Positions 56,876-64,000 of a stretch of DNA of 64,000 bases are shown here, piece after piece. Each line of letters opens with the position of its first letter. Position 1 is the first letter of the stretch. The position numbers and the translations under genes were made by a program. Under the pieces are notes generated by a model. The model searched no databases and was not told where the DNA came from. It saw only the letters and a list, made by a program, of their open reading frames with translations. The DNA is from Blastopirellula sediminis (GTDB lineage Bacteria; Planctomycetota; Planctomycetia; Pirellulales; Pirellulaceae): the NCBI RefSeq assembly GCF_020966755.1, contig NZ_JAJKFT010000002.1, positions 620,001-684,000 of the forward strand, read 5' to 3'.

Positions 56876-57580
56876 TTACAGATCTTCTTCGAACTCGGCG
56901 ATCATCTCGATCGTCGCGATCGGATCGGCCGCGTCGCGCAGCTTCGTGTAGAAGGCGGAATCGCTGATGATGCGGCTCAAGCGAGCGAGCGTCCGCAAAT
57001 GGCTCCGATCATCCACCGACGCGATCAAAAAGAAGACGTCAGTCAAAATGCCGCGGCTTCCACCAAACGGAACGCCTTGATAGGTCCGTCCCAAGCAAAG
57101 GAAACCTTCGCTGATAATGTCCGGCAAGGGACGTCGCGGGTGAAGCAGCGCGACGCCGTTATCGAGCGCCGTCGTATGCATATTTTCGCGAGCGAGAACC
57201 GCGTCGGCCATTTTCGCCGGATCCCACAACAGGCCTGCTTCCGCCGCCAGGTCGCAAAGTTCGACAATAATTTTTCGCGGCGACTTCCCCAAGAGCGGCG
57301 TTTTGATCGTTTCGGGACGCAACATTCCGGCGATCGAGACCGCTTCGTCGTTATCCGGGCCGCTCCGATCGAGGACGTTTTCGACCTGCAGCAGCTCCGC
57401 TTCGTCCGAGAGCCCAATCCGGTCTTCCAGCCAGTGGTGGATGTCCCCTTTGCTAAAACGCCACAAACCGCCAACCTTCCGGCCGGGAACGGTCCCGCGG
57501 TTGGCGAGTTTTTCCACTTGCTGCGGCGTCAGGTGAAGGTACGCGGCAAGTTGATCGATGTCGAAATCCTGATTGGCCAT
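56876..57580 (-). CDS. Excisionase-type HTH fused to PTS EIIA-like domain
   Basis: A 234-aa protein. Residues 1-55 form an excisionase/MerR-like DNA-binding domain (DIDQLAAYLHLTPQQVEKLANRGTVPGRKVGGLWRFSKGDIHHWLED). About 80-225 form a PTS EIIA type-2 (PtsN/fructose) domain, with the phosphorylatable histidine of GVALLHPRRPL at H147. PtsN-type proteins report the state of a phosphotransferase relay. The HTH fusion suggests a direct link from phosphorylation to DNA. No EI or HPr gene is in the window. Confidence 0.88.
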   Translation of the reverse strand: MANQDFDIDQLAAYLHLTPQQVEKLANRGTVPGRKVGGLWRFSKGDIHHWLEDRIGLSDEAELLQVENVLDRSGPDNDEAVSIAGMLRPETIKTPLLGKSPRKIIVELCDLAAEAGLLWDPAKMADAVLARENMHTTALDNGVALLHPRRPLPDIISEGFLCLGRTYQGVPFGGSRGILTDVFFLIASVDDRSHLRTLARLSRIISDSAFYTKLRDAADPIATIEMIAEFEEDL

Positions 57581-57861
57581 CTAACGGAACCCAGAACGTA
57601 GTTTGGGGGCGTCCCTCCAATCTATGCGACAACCCCCGTTCCTCCAAGGCGAGTCCGCTAGCAAAATGTTTGCCGGCAAAGCCGGGTTGACTCTTTAGCC
57701 GTTTTGGGAAACATTCTTGGGAAATCGAAACGGCCGCAAACTGATTTGCGAAATGATTCGCTTCTCAGAACATCTCGGCCGCGGCGACGTAGTTTCTGTT
57801 GGAACGGATTCCGATAGCACGTCCCATTCGATCAAAGTCGCAGAAGGCAAGGAGGCCGAGA

Positions 57862-59385
57862 ATGACTTTGTCCACGCAGCCTACGTCCGCGGTATCGCTT
57901 CGCCGGTTGTTGCCTGACGCCAAAATTCTTGGCGCCGAGGACATCGTCGTCCGCTCTTGTGCGGCGAATTCCAAGCTTTGCCTCCCCGACGAACTCTTCG
58001 TCGCGATGGTCGGCGCCCACGAGGATGGGCACGATTACGTCGAAGAGGCGATCGCCAATGGAGCCTCAGCAATTCTCTCGGAACGAGCCTTGCCGACCAA
58101 CGTCCCGGTCTGCATCGTCGAAAACAGCCACTCCGCCTACGCCAAAATCTGCCAGGCCTTGGCTGGCGACCCGTCGAAACGGATGCGGGTCATCGGCGTC
58201 ACCGGCACCAACGGCAAAACGACCGTCTGCCGACTCATTCAATCGATCATGGAAACGGCCGGCGCCACCGTCGGCATGTCGTCGTCGCTCGGTTACGACA
58301 ACGGCTACGATCGCCAACCGTGGGACTGCGACACTCCGAGCGCCGCCATTCTGGCCGACCTCCTTTCCCGCATGGAATACAACGGCTGCACCCACGCCGT
58401 GATCGAAGCTTCCAGCGAAGCGTTGTCGCGCGATCGTCTCGACGGGATCGAACTCGACGCCGTTGCGATTACCAACTTGCGCAACGATCATCTCGACGTC
58501 CACGGTTCTGTCGCCAACTATCACCGCGCCAAGAAAAAGATTCTCGGCCGTCTGCGTGAGACCGGTTTCGCCGTGGTCAATGCGGACGACGCAGCTTGCT
58601 CGAAACTGCTTTCGCAAATCGATACGCCGGCTCTGTCGGTCGCGCTGCATGGCGCCGCCGAAATCACCGCCAGCGTCGTCGAACGTCATAAGAGCGAACA
58701 AACCTTCCTGCTGTCGGCCGGCGACGAAACCGTTCCGGTCTGCACCCGGATGATCGGCGATCATCACGTCTACAACTGTCTGGTCGCTGCGGCGGTCGGG
58801 CTGGTCTATGGCGTCGACCTGAAGACGGTCGTTCGCGGCCTGGAACGAGTCGAATCGATCCCAGGCCGGATGCAGCGAATCGAATGTGGTCAGCCGTTCG
58901 GCGTCTTCGTCGATCAGGCCGACACACCGGACGCGCTGGCGATGGCGCTGAAGTCGCTCCGCCGCGTAACGCACGGCCGCGTGATCTGCGTTTTCGGCAG
59001 CGATGGTCATGACGATATGAGCAAACGCCCGCTGCTGGGACGCGTCGCTGAGCGAGGCGCCGATCTCTCGCTGATCACTAGCTCGGCGATTAGCGGTCGC
59101 GGTTCGCTCGAAGTGATTCACGACGTCCTCGACGGTTACGAACGTCCGGCCAAGGCCCACGTCATGCCCGATCGCACTGCCGCCATCGAATGGGCGCTCA
59201 GCGAAGCCCAAACCGGAGACACCGTCCTGATCGCCGGCCGCGGAGCTCCGAACCTGCAATCGCTCCGCGAAGAAGAGCTGCCGCTCGACGACGTCGCGAT
59301 CGCACAAACCTGGCTCTACCGCGAACAACCAGAAGCCGAAGTGGAAGACGACGGCCCGGTGCTGCTGAAGTTCCCCCGCGGCTAA
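57862..59385 (+). CDS. MurE-like Mur ligase paralogue, altered substrate motif
   Basis: A 507-aa Mur ligase: N-terminal UDP-binding-like domain (1-105), central ATPase with G115-TNGKT-T121 and the carbamyl-lysine region NYHRAKKK (K224), and a C-terminal domain. It follows MurE throughout, but three motifs differ. The DNPR substrate motif is replaced by S407-S-A-I-S. The usual D-Y-A-H-T-P is D351-Q-A-D-T-P. GKGHE near the end reads G459-R-G-A-P-N. It is therefore unlikely to add diaminopimelate or lysine like true MurE. A perfect aaggagg Shine-Dalgarno fixes the start. It is divergent from the HTH-EIIA gene and outside any cell-division cluster. Confidence 0.85.
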   Translation: MTLSTQPTSAVSLRRLLPDAKILGAEDIVVRSCAANSKLCLPDELFVAMVGAHEDGHDYVEEAIANGASAILSERALPTNVPVCIVENSHSAYAKICQALAGDPSKRMRVIGVTGTNGKTTVCRLIQSIMETAGATVGMSSSLGYDNGYDRQPWDCDTPSAAILADLLSRMEYNGCTHAVIEASSEALSRDRLDGIELDAVAITNLRNDHLDVHGSVANYHRAKKKILGRLRETGFAVVNADDAACSKLLSQIDTPALSVALHGAAEITASVVERHKSEQTFLLSAGDETVPVCTRMIGDHHVYNCLVAAAVGLVYGVDLKTVVRGLERVESIPGRMQRIECGQPFGVFVDQADTPDALAMALKSLRRVTHGRVICVFGSDGHDDMSKRPLLGRVAERGADLSLITSSAISGRGSLEVIHDVLDGYERPAKAHVMPDRTAAIEWALSEAQTGDTVLIAGRGAPNLQSLREEELPLDDVAIAQTWLYREQPEAEVEDDGPVLLKFPRG

Positions 59386-59395
59386 AGTTCATTAG

Positions 59396-59429
59396 TAGCC
59401 CGAAGCGCAAGCGAGGGAAATACGGCCGC
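59396..59429 (+). repeat. Dispersed repeat family D, copy 1
   Basis: A 34-bp element starting TAGCCCGAAGCGCAAGC, 11 bp after the Mur ligase stop. A related copy in inverse orientation lies at 63683-63715. Sequences of this consensus are, as I recall, frequent in planctomycete intergenic DNA. Confidence 0.75.
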
Positions 59430-59443
59430 AATCGTTGAGTTGG

Positions 59444-59827
59444 CTAACGCTTCCAAAAGAACAACACGGCGGAGGTCAGAAAAATCACCCACTCCGCCGC
59501 GGCGACGTTATAAGTCGTCGACGACATACCACTGAACGAAAAAAACCCAATCGTCCGAAACAGGACCAGACACGCGTGCACCATCAAGCACGCCGCCAGC
59601 GGGAATTCAAAGTCCCCGCTCCGATAAAGGGGCCACAGGAACAACAGGCCCAGCCCCACCTCTAGCCCACCGTAGACCGTCAAGAATTCCGACTGTCCAG
59701 AGCCCGGCTGCAGCGTGAAGCCGACGACCGCGGACGTCTTCTGCGGCGCAACAGCGCACCAGATTCCCAGTCCCACGTAGAGGCAGCCCACGAGCGCCAA
59801 AAACACGCGCGCGATTATCGTCACCAT
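59444..59827 (-). CDS. Small four-helix membrane protein (DUF4345-like)
   Basis: A 127-aa protein with four transmembrane helices (about 3-26, 47-70, 77-97 and 104-124). VVGFTLQPGSGQSEFLTVYGGLEVGLGLLFL is like DUF4345 proteins. No catalytic residue is evident. A ggagg Shine-Dalgarno stands about 10 bp before the ATG. Confidence 0.72.
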   Translation of the reverse strand: MVTIIARVFLALVGCLYVGLGIWCAVAPQKTSAVVGFTLQPGSGQSEFLTVYGGLEVGLGLLFLWPLYRSGDFEFPLAACLMVHACLVLFRTIGFFSFSGMSSTTYNVAAAEWVIFLTSAVLFFWKR

Positions 59828-60186
59828 CGCTTTTCGTCCTCCACGAACTTTTCCATCCGTCGATTCTCGACGTCATCGCGGATTGTAGACGGCTCCTAGA
59901 AAATGACGACTTCGCTGCTCTTGCGCGAATCCGCGGGGCGGCGGACCCGCCGTTGATTTTCCGCCGATTACGGGCGTTTTCGCCCCTCGCGGCGAACCAC
60001 CGTTGCCCGGTCTGCGCATTTGTTCGCGCGATACAAATTCGCATTTTGCAGGCATTAAGCTTACAACTTCCCACTACAGCTCCTCGCAAATAGGCTGGGG
60101 CTTCCAACTCCGGCAGCTTTCGAAAGCGTAAAACCGCCTGCCTGGCGCCTGCGTTCCATCCCGCCTGAATTTCCGAAGACATCGCT
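59828..60186. other. 359-bp gap upstream of the beta-helix gene
   Basis: A non-coding divergent region holding the leaders of both genes. A small hairpin GGGCG-TTTT-CGCCC lies at about 59967-59980. I see no clear promoter boxes and no coding region with the normal bias. Confidence 0.5.
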
Positions 60187-62559
60187 ATGCGCTCGCTTCC
60201 CTCTTTCGTTCTCTCCCTGTTCCTGCTGTCGATCGCTTCTACGCAATGCCTCGCTGCAGAGCTGTTCGTCAGCCCAAGCGGCGACGATGCGCAGCCCGGC
60301 ACGAAAGAGAAACCGCTGCGAACGCTCGCGGCCGCGCAAACTGCCGTTCGCAAATTAAAAACCGATCAGGCAGTGACGGTCACCATTCGCGGCGGCCGCT
60401 ATGAACTGGCCAAGCCGCTGATCTTTACGCCGGAGGACAACGGTACGAAGAATCATCCGATCCTCTGGCAAGCGGCAGCCGGAGAAGAGGTCGTCCTTAG
60501 CGGCGGGCAAACGCTGCAGCTCACTTGGCAGGCATATCGCAACGGCATTTTCTCCGCGGCGCTACCGGAAGGCGTCACGGTTGATCAGCTCTTCCTCAAC
60601 GGCGAGCGGCTTACGCTGGCCCGTTATCCCAATTTTGATCCCCACGTTTCGATCTTCAACGGCTACGCCGCCGACGCGATCGATCCGCAGCGGATCGCTC
60701 ACTGGTCCGATCCGACGACCGGGATCTTTCACGCGATGCACCCCGGCAAATGGGGCGGCTTCAGCTATTGGATCAAAGGAAAGAAGGGAGACGGCACGCT
60801 TGAGCTTGAGGGAGGCTGGCAAGGCAACCGCCCCGGCGATCCGCACAAGCAGTTTCGCTTTATCGAGAACATCTTCGAAGAACTCGACGCCCCCGGCGAA
60901 TGGTTCGCCGATAAGAAAACGCGTACGCTTTACGTCTATCCGCCTCAAGGCGTCGATCTCTCCACAGCCGTCGTGCAAGCCGTTTCGCTCCGCAGTTTGA
61001 TCGAACTTCGCGGCAGCCTCGCTACGCCGGTCGAGTGGATCACGTTCCGCGGACTAACTTTCACGCAGACGGCTCGCACCTTCATGGAGACCCGCGAGCC
61101 GCTGCTCCGTACCGACTGGACCATCTATCGCGGCGGCGCCCTGTTGCTCGACGGAACCGAAGACTGCCAGGTCGACGATTGCGACTTCGACCAGGTCGGC
61201 GGCAACGCCATCTTCGTCAACAACTACAACCGCCGCGTAACCGTCCAGAACTGTCGGATCGAACGTTCCGGCGCCGGCGGCGTCACCTTCGTCGGCGATC
61301 CCGCGGCGGTCCGCAGCCCGCTCTTCCGCTACGAAGAACGCCAGCCGCTCGCCGAAATCGATCTGACGCCCGGCCCCAAAACCGAAAACTATCCGGCCGA
61401 TTGCCTGGTCGAAGATTGTCTCATTACGCAAGTCGGACGATTTGAAAAACAATCGACCGGCGTCGGCATCGATATGGCCGCGCGGATCACCGTTCGCCAC
61501 TGCAGCATCTACGACGTTCCCCGCGCCGGAATTAACATCGGCGACGGCTGTTGGGGCGGGCACCTGGTCGAATTCTGCGATGTGTTCGACACGGTGCTCG
61601 AAACCGGCGACCATGGCGCGTTCAACTCGTGGGGACGCGATCGTTTTTGGCTTTCCAATGCCAAAGAAGTGAACGCCCGCGTCGCCGCCCATCCCGAACT
61701 TCCGCTCTTGGATGTCGTCGAGCCGATCGTCCTCCGCAACAATCGCTGGCGGTGCGACCATGGCTGGGACATCGACCTGGACGACGGTTCGAGCAATTAC
61801 CACATCTACAACAACCTTTGCCTCAGCGGCGGCATCAAGAATCGCGAAGGGTATCGCCGGACCGTTGAAAACAACATCGCCGTAGGCAATGGCTTTCACC
61901 CGCACGTCTGGTACGCCAACAGCCACGATCGTTTCGAGCGGAACATCGTCTTCCGAAAACATGCGCCGATCGGCATGCCGGCCGCTTGGGGCGATTCGAT
62001 CGATCGCAATCTGCTTCACAGCGAAGCGGCGAAATCTCCGGAACCCGCCAAAGTGCTGCAGGCCTCCTCGAAACAAGACGCCGACTCCATTTCGGCCAAC
62101 GCCCTGTTCGTCGATCCGGCCCACGGCGACTTCACGGTCCAGTCCGACTCGCCGGCCCTGAAGCTCGGCTTCCAGAACTTCCCGATGAACCAGTTCGGCG
62201 TTCGCACCGCTAAGTTGAAGGCCCTCGCCCGAACCCCTTCGTTTTCCAGCGGCAAAGAGGAAAAGTCGAAACGGGATCAACGACGCAGCAAGTGGCAAGA
62301 CCTGACCGTTCGAAACGTCATCGGACTCGGCGATCAATCGGCGTTCGGCCTCCCCAGCGAAGCCGGCATGATCGTCGTCGCCGCGCCGGCCAACAGCGCC
62401 CTCGCCAAAGCCGGCGTTCAAGTTGGGGACGTCATCATTGAGTGCGACGGCAAGGAGATCGCGGAGATCGCCAAGCTGCCGAAATCGATCACCAGCATGA
62501 AGACCATCACAATCTGGCGCAATCAACAGGCAGTCGTTTTGCAGCTCGCAGGCGCATAG
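60187..62559 (+). CDS. Secreted right-handed beta-helix protein with C-terminal PDZ
   Basis: A 790-aa secreted protein. The signal peptide is about 1-24. The opening LFVSPSGDDAQPGTKEKPLRTLAAAQTAVR is the typical start of a right-handed parallel beta-helix (pectate-lyase-like). Repeated coils follow with phrases such as DCQVDDCDFDQVGGNAIFVNNYNRRVTVQNCRIERSGAGGV. Residues about 710-785 form a PDZ domain (GMIVVAAPANSALAKAGVQVGDVIIECDGKEI). The helix suggests polysaccharide binding or cleavage; the PDZ suggests peptide binding or docking. Substrate unknown. Confidence 0.88.
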   Translation: MRSLPSFVLSLFLLSIASTQCLAAELFVSPSGDDAQPGTKEKPLRTLAAAQTAVRKLKTDQAVTVTIRGGRYELAKPLIFTPEDNGTKNHPILWQAAAGEEVVLSGGQTLQLTWQAYRNGIFSAALPEGVTVDQLFLNGERLTLARYPNFDPHVSIFNGYAADAIDPQRIAHWSDPTTGIFHAMHPGKWGGFSYWIKGKKGDGTLELEGGWQGNRPGDPHKQFRFIENIFEELDAPGEWFADKKTRTLYVYPPQGVDLSTAVVQAVSLRSLIELRGSLATPVEWITFRGLTFTQTARTFMETREPLLRTDWTIYRGGALLLDGTEDCQVDDCDFDQVGGNAIFVNNYNRRVTVQNCRIERSGAGGVTFVGDPAAVRSPLFRYEERQPLAEIDLTPGPKTENYPADCLVEDCLITQVGRFEKQSTGVGIDMAARITVRHCSIYDVPRAGINIGDGCWGGHLVEFCDVFDTVLETGDHGAFNSWGRDRFWLSNAKEVNARVAAHPELPLLDVVEPIVLRNNRWRCDHGWDIDLDDGSSNYHIYNNLCLSGGIKNREGYRRTVENNIAVGNGFHPHVWYANSHDRFERNIVFRKHAPIGMPAAWGDSIDRNLLHSEAAKSPEPAKVLQASSKQDADSISANALFVDPAHGDFTVQSDSPALKLGFQNFPMNQFGVRTAKLKALARTPSFSSGKEEKSKRDQRRSKWQDLTVRNVIGLGDQSAFGLPSEAGMIVVAAPANSALAKAGVQVGDVIIECDGKEIAEIAKLPKSITSMKTITIWRNQQAVVLQLAGA

Positions 62560-62579
62560 CGCGTCCCGGGAAAACTTCC

Positions 62580-63116
62580 TCATTCAGGCAATCGTTGGAG
62601 CTTCCCTAATAACTCGTCAAACGAATCGGTCGCCAGGTAACAATTTTCGTAACCCCACGGACGTTCCGGCAGTTCGTCTTCGTCGCGGAGGCGAAAGAAC
62701 TCGATGATCGAAGGATCAAGGTGCGGAAGCGCTTTAATGTCCCTCTCGCTCCAATAAAACCGCATATTGCAATCAAAAGCGTAGCACTTGCCATGATCAA
62801 GGCCGGCGATCGAGATGCAGGTCGACTGCCCCAGATGCCCTTCGCCGATGCAGAGTAGATTCCAGGGAATCGTCTCCGAATAGATCGTCGTCTCCATATC
62901 CCGAGTGCCGGCGATTTGTACGATGTTCCCATGTCCAAACGGCGTCGGCATCTGGCACTCATAGATGCAGTCGTCCAGATAGCCGCCCCCATGCAGCAGC
63001 AAGTGACGGCGGAACTGACTCGGCAGCGGCACTCCCAAGAGCGACTCCAGGTGCGAAATCGACTCCTCGGTTTCGATGCCCGTTGATTTGAATCCAAGCT
63101 CGGCCAGATCTCGCAT
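62580..63116 (-). CDS. SMI1/KNR4 (SUKH) family protein
   Basis: A 178-aa protein with the SUKH fold pattern: helix ESISHLESLLGVPLPSQFRRHLLLHGGG, then IPWNLLCIGEGHLGQSTCISIAGLDHGKCYAFDCN and a C-terminal helix DSFDELLGKLQRL. SUKH proteins are often immunity proteins for polymorphic toxins, but a stand-alone member without an adjacent toxin gene can also have other roles. No toxin is seen beside it here. Confidence 0.82.
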   Translation of the reverse strand: MRDLAELGFKSTGIETEESISHLESLLGVPLPSQFRRHLLLHGGGYLDDCIYECQMPTPFGHGNIVQIAGTRDMETTIYSETIPWNLLCIGEGHLGQSTCISIAGLDHGKCYAFDCNMRFYWSERDIKALPHLDPSIIEFFRLRDEDELPERPWGYENCYLATDSFDELLGKLQRLPE

Positions 63117-63753
63117 TCGCTGCTCGCTTCACGTTCTCGCTGTTTATCCAACGTCGATGCTCCGGCCATCAGAACGGACGGCGCTAACCCCCGTCAAGAC
63201 GCGCGGAGAAGTCTTCGACGATTGGAAGAAATCGCCGATTTCTCCCTCGCAGTCCGTACGATCGACGGCGACGTTTCGCGCCGCCTTTGTCTCTTGACAA
63301 AGCGCACGGATTCGTGGTCGAGTGCGCGATGGCGAAGATCTCGGCGACGGCAAGCGCCGGCGCCTCCTCCGTCATCGCCTAGGATTTAGGACCCGGGGTC
63401 CCATTTTGCGGACCTCGCCAAGCAGTCCGGTCCCAAAAAGAGGTCCCAATTCGCTAAATCGCGTGACCGGTTCAGCGAGATGACTTGAATGACTTCGCTT
63501 GGAAGCGCAATTGTCCCAAGTAGTTGCGTCAACAGCCTGCTGGATCGTCCCGACAATCGAACAACGCCAGCTTCCCAATGTTGGTCCGAATAAAAAAACG
63601 AAGAGGGTCCGGTCCTATTTTTAGAGCGGACCATTCGCCGGCAGGACCAGAGATCCGAATTAGACATTCGTCATTTTGACCCGCGGCCGCATTCCCTTGC
63701 TTGCGCTGCGGGCTAGTAAAGAGAGAGATGACGACCGGCGGGTGCAAGCCGTC
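63117..63753. other. 637-bp gene-poor stretch
   Basis: No frame has the codon bias and start context of a real gene. A minus-strand frame at 63184-63375 (63 aa, Arg-rich) is doubtful. The stretch contains the inverted family D repeat (63683-63715) and a few near-repeated GTCCGGTCC words (about 63428 and 63608). It may be decayed sequence. I see no identifiable gene remnant. Confidence 0.5.
63683..63715 (-). repeat. Dispersed repeat family D, copy 2 (inverted)
   Basis: Read on the minus strand it begins TAGCCCGCAGCGCAAGC and matches copy 1 at 59396-59429 over its length with a few substitutions and one one-base gap. It lies about 40 bp beyond the SMR transporter stop. Confidence 0.75.
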
Positions 63754-64000
63754 CTAGTGCTTCGTCCCGCACATGTTCAGGCCGACGACGCCGAAGATGA
63801 TCATCAGGATGCTGGCCAGTTTGATCGGCGAGAAGGTCTCGCGGAAGAAGCACATGCCGATCACCGCGATCAGGGCGGTGCCGACGCCCGACCAGACGGC
63901 GTACGCGTGGCTGACGTCGATCTTGTTCAGTGCGAAGGTGAGCGACGTGAACGACCCGGCGTAAAAGAAGAATAGCAGCAGCGACGGCAGCGGCCGGGTG
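63754..64000 (-). CDS. SMR-family drug/metabolite transporter, partial
   Basis: The C-terminal 81 codons of a small multidrug resistance protein, cut at its 5' end by the window edge, so no start is visible. The readable part has three transmembrane helices and the family phrases ALNKIDVSHAYAVWSGVGTALIAV and GVVGLNMCGTKH (the C-terminus). SMR proteins are four-helix proton-coupled exporters of cationic compounds or guanidinium. EmrE/QacE versus SugE type cannot be settled without the N-terminus. Confidence 0.88.
   Translation of the reverse strand, partial: TRPLPSLLLFFFYAGSFTSLTFALNKIDVSHAYAVWSGVGTALIAVIGMCFFRETFSPIKLASILMIIFGVVGLNMCGTKH

Noticed and set aside
62580-63116. A complete toxin/immunity locus around the SUKH protein
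   Set aside because: No toxin, secretion tag or Rhs/polymorphic-toxin gene is adjacent within the visible sequence. The SUKH fold alone does not prove an immunity role.

Overview
The window is chromosomal DNA from a planctomycete, most likely a member of the Pirellulaceae (Blastopirellula/Bremerella-like). This placement is inferred from gene content and was not searched. The markers are protein families that are largely planctomycete-restricted or strongly expanded there: two DUF1559 pseudopilin-like proteins, a DUF1501 protein, a DUF1549/DUF1553 protein, a planctomycete cytochrome-C/WD40 protein, a DUF1570 protein, a Tat-exported Gfo/Idh/MocA oxidoreductase and a Ser/Thr kinase with C-terminal leucine-rich repeats. 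The DNA is GC-rich with G/C-biased third codon positions. Genes are spaced loosely in short operons on both strands. I see no rRNA, tRNA, CRISPR array, prophage or insertion sequence.

Layout. 1-7.7 kb: exported oxidoreductase, a large secretin-N-repeat protein, a DUF1570 metallopeptidase-like protein and an FKBP isomerase. 7.7-10.4 kb: PAP2 phosphatase and a GT39-type glycosyltransferase. 10.7-18.0 kb: a + strand cluster DUF1501, BIG2-DUF1549-DUF1553, PSCyt1-WD40. 18.0-24.0 kb: a CBS-domain membrane protein and a four-gene minus-strand ABC export operon with overlapping starts and stops. 24.2-27.5 kb: two small HExxH proteins and glutamine-dependent NAD+ synthase. 27.5-31.9 kb: a minus-strand run with a 915-aa secreted protein, a release-factor-like GGQ protein and an SDR. 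31.9-39.9 kb: DUF309 protein, thioredoxin-like protein, two DUF1559/lipoprotein gene pairs around an AraC regulator, an NTF2-like protein and a small lipoprotein. 40.2-43.5 kb: the receptor-like kinase. 43.5-50.7 kb: two uncharacterised proteins, aconitase, an AI-2E-type permease and a CAP-domain protein. 50.8-55.9 kb: DUF4105 lipoprotein, DUF971 protein, then CPBP protease, pgsA and rimO. 56-59.8 kb: a receiver-like protein and an HTH-EIIA protein facing a divergent MurE-like ligase, then a small membrane protein. 60.2-64 kb: a secreted beta-helix/PDZ protein, a SUKH-fold protein, a gene-poor stretch and the C-terminal part of an SMR transporter cut by the window edge.

The housekeeping genes (nadE, acnA, pgsA, rimO) look ordinary. 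The more interesting material is: (1) a Mur ligase paralogue that keeps the ATP-binding loop but has lost the DNPR substrate motif of MurE; (2) four families of short palindromic intergenic repeats, each present here in two copies; (3) two DUF1559/lipoprotein pairs on either side of an AraC regulator, with inverted repeats in the control region; and (4) a secretin-like protein with many N-domains but no recognisable pore domain.
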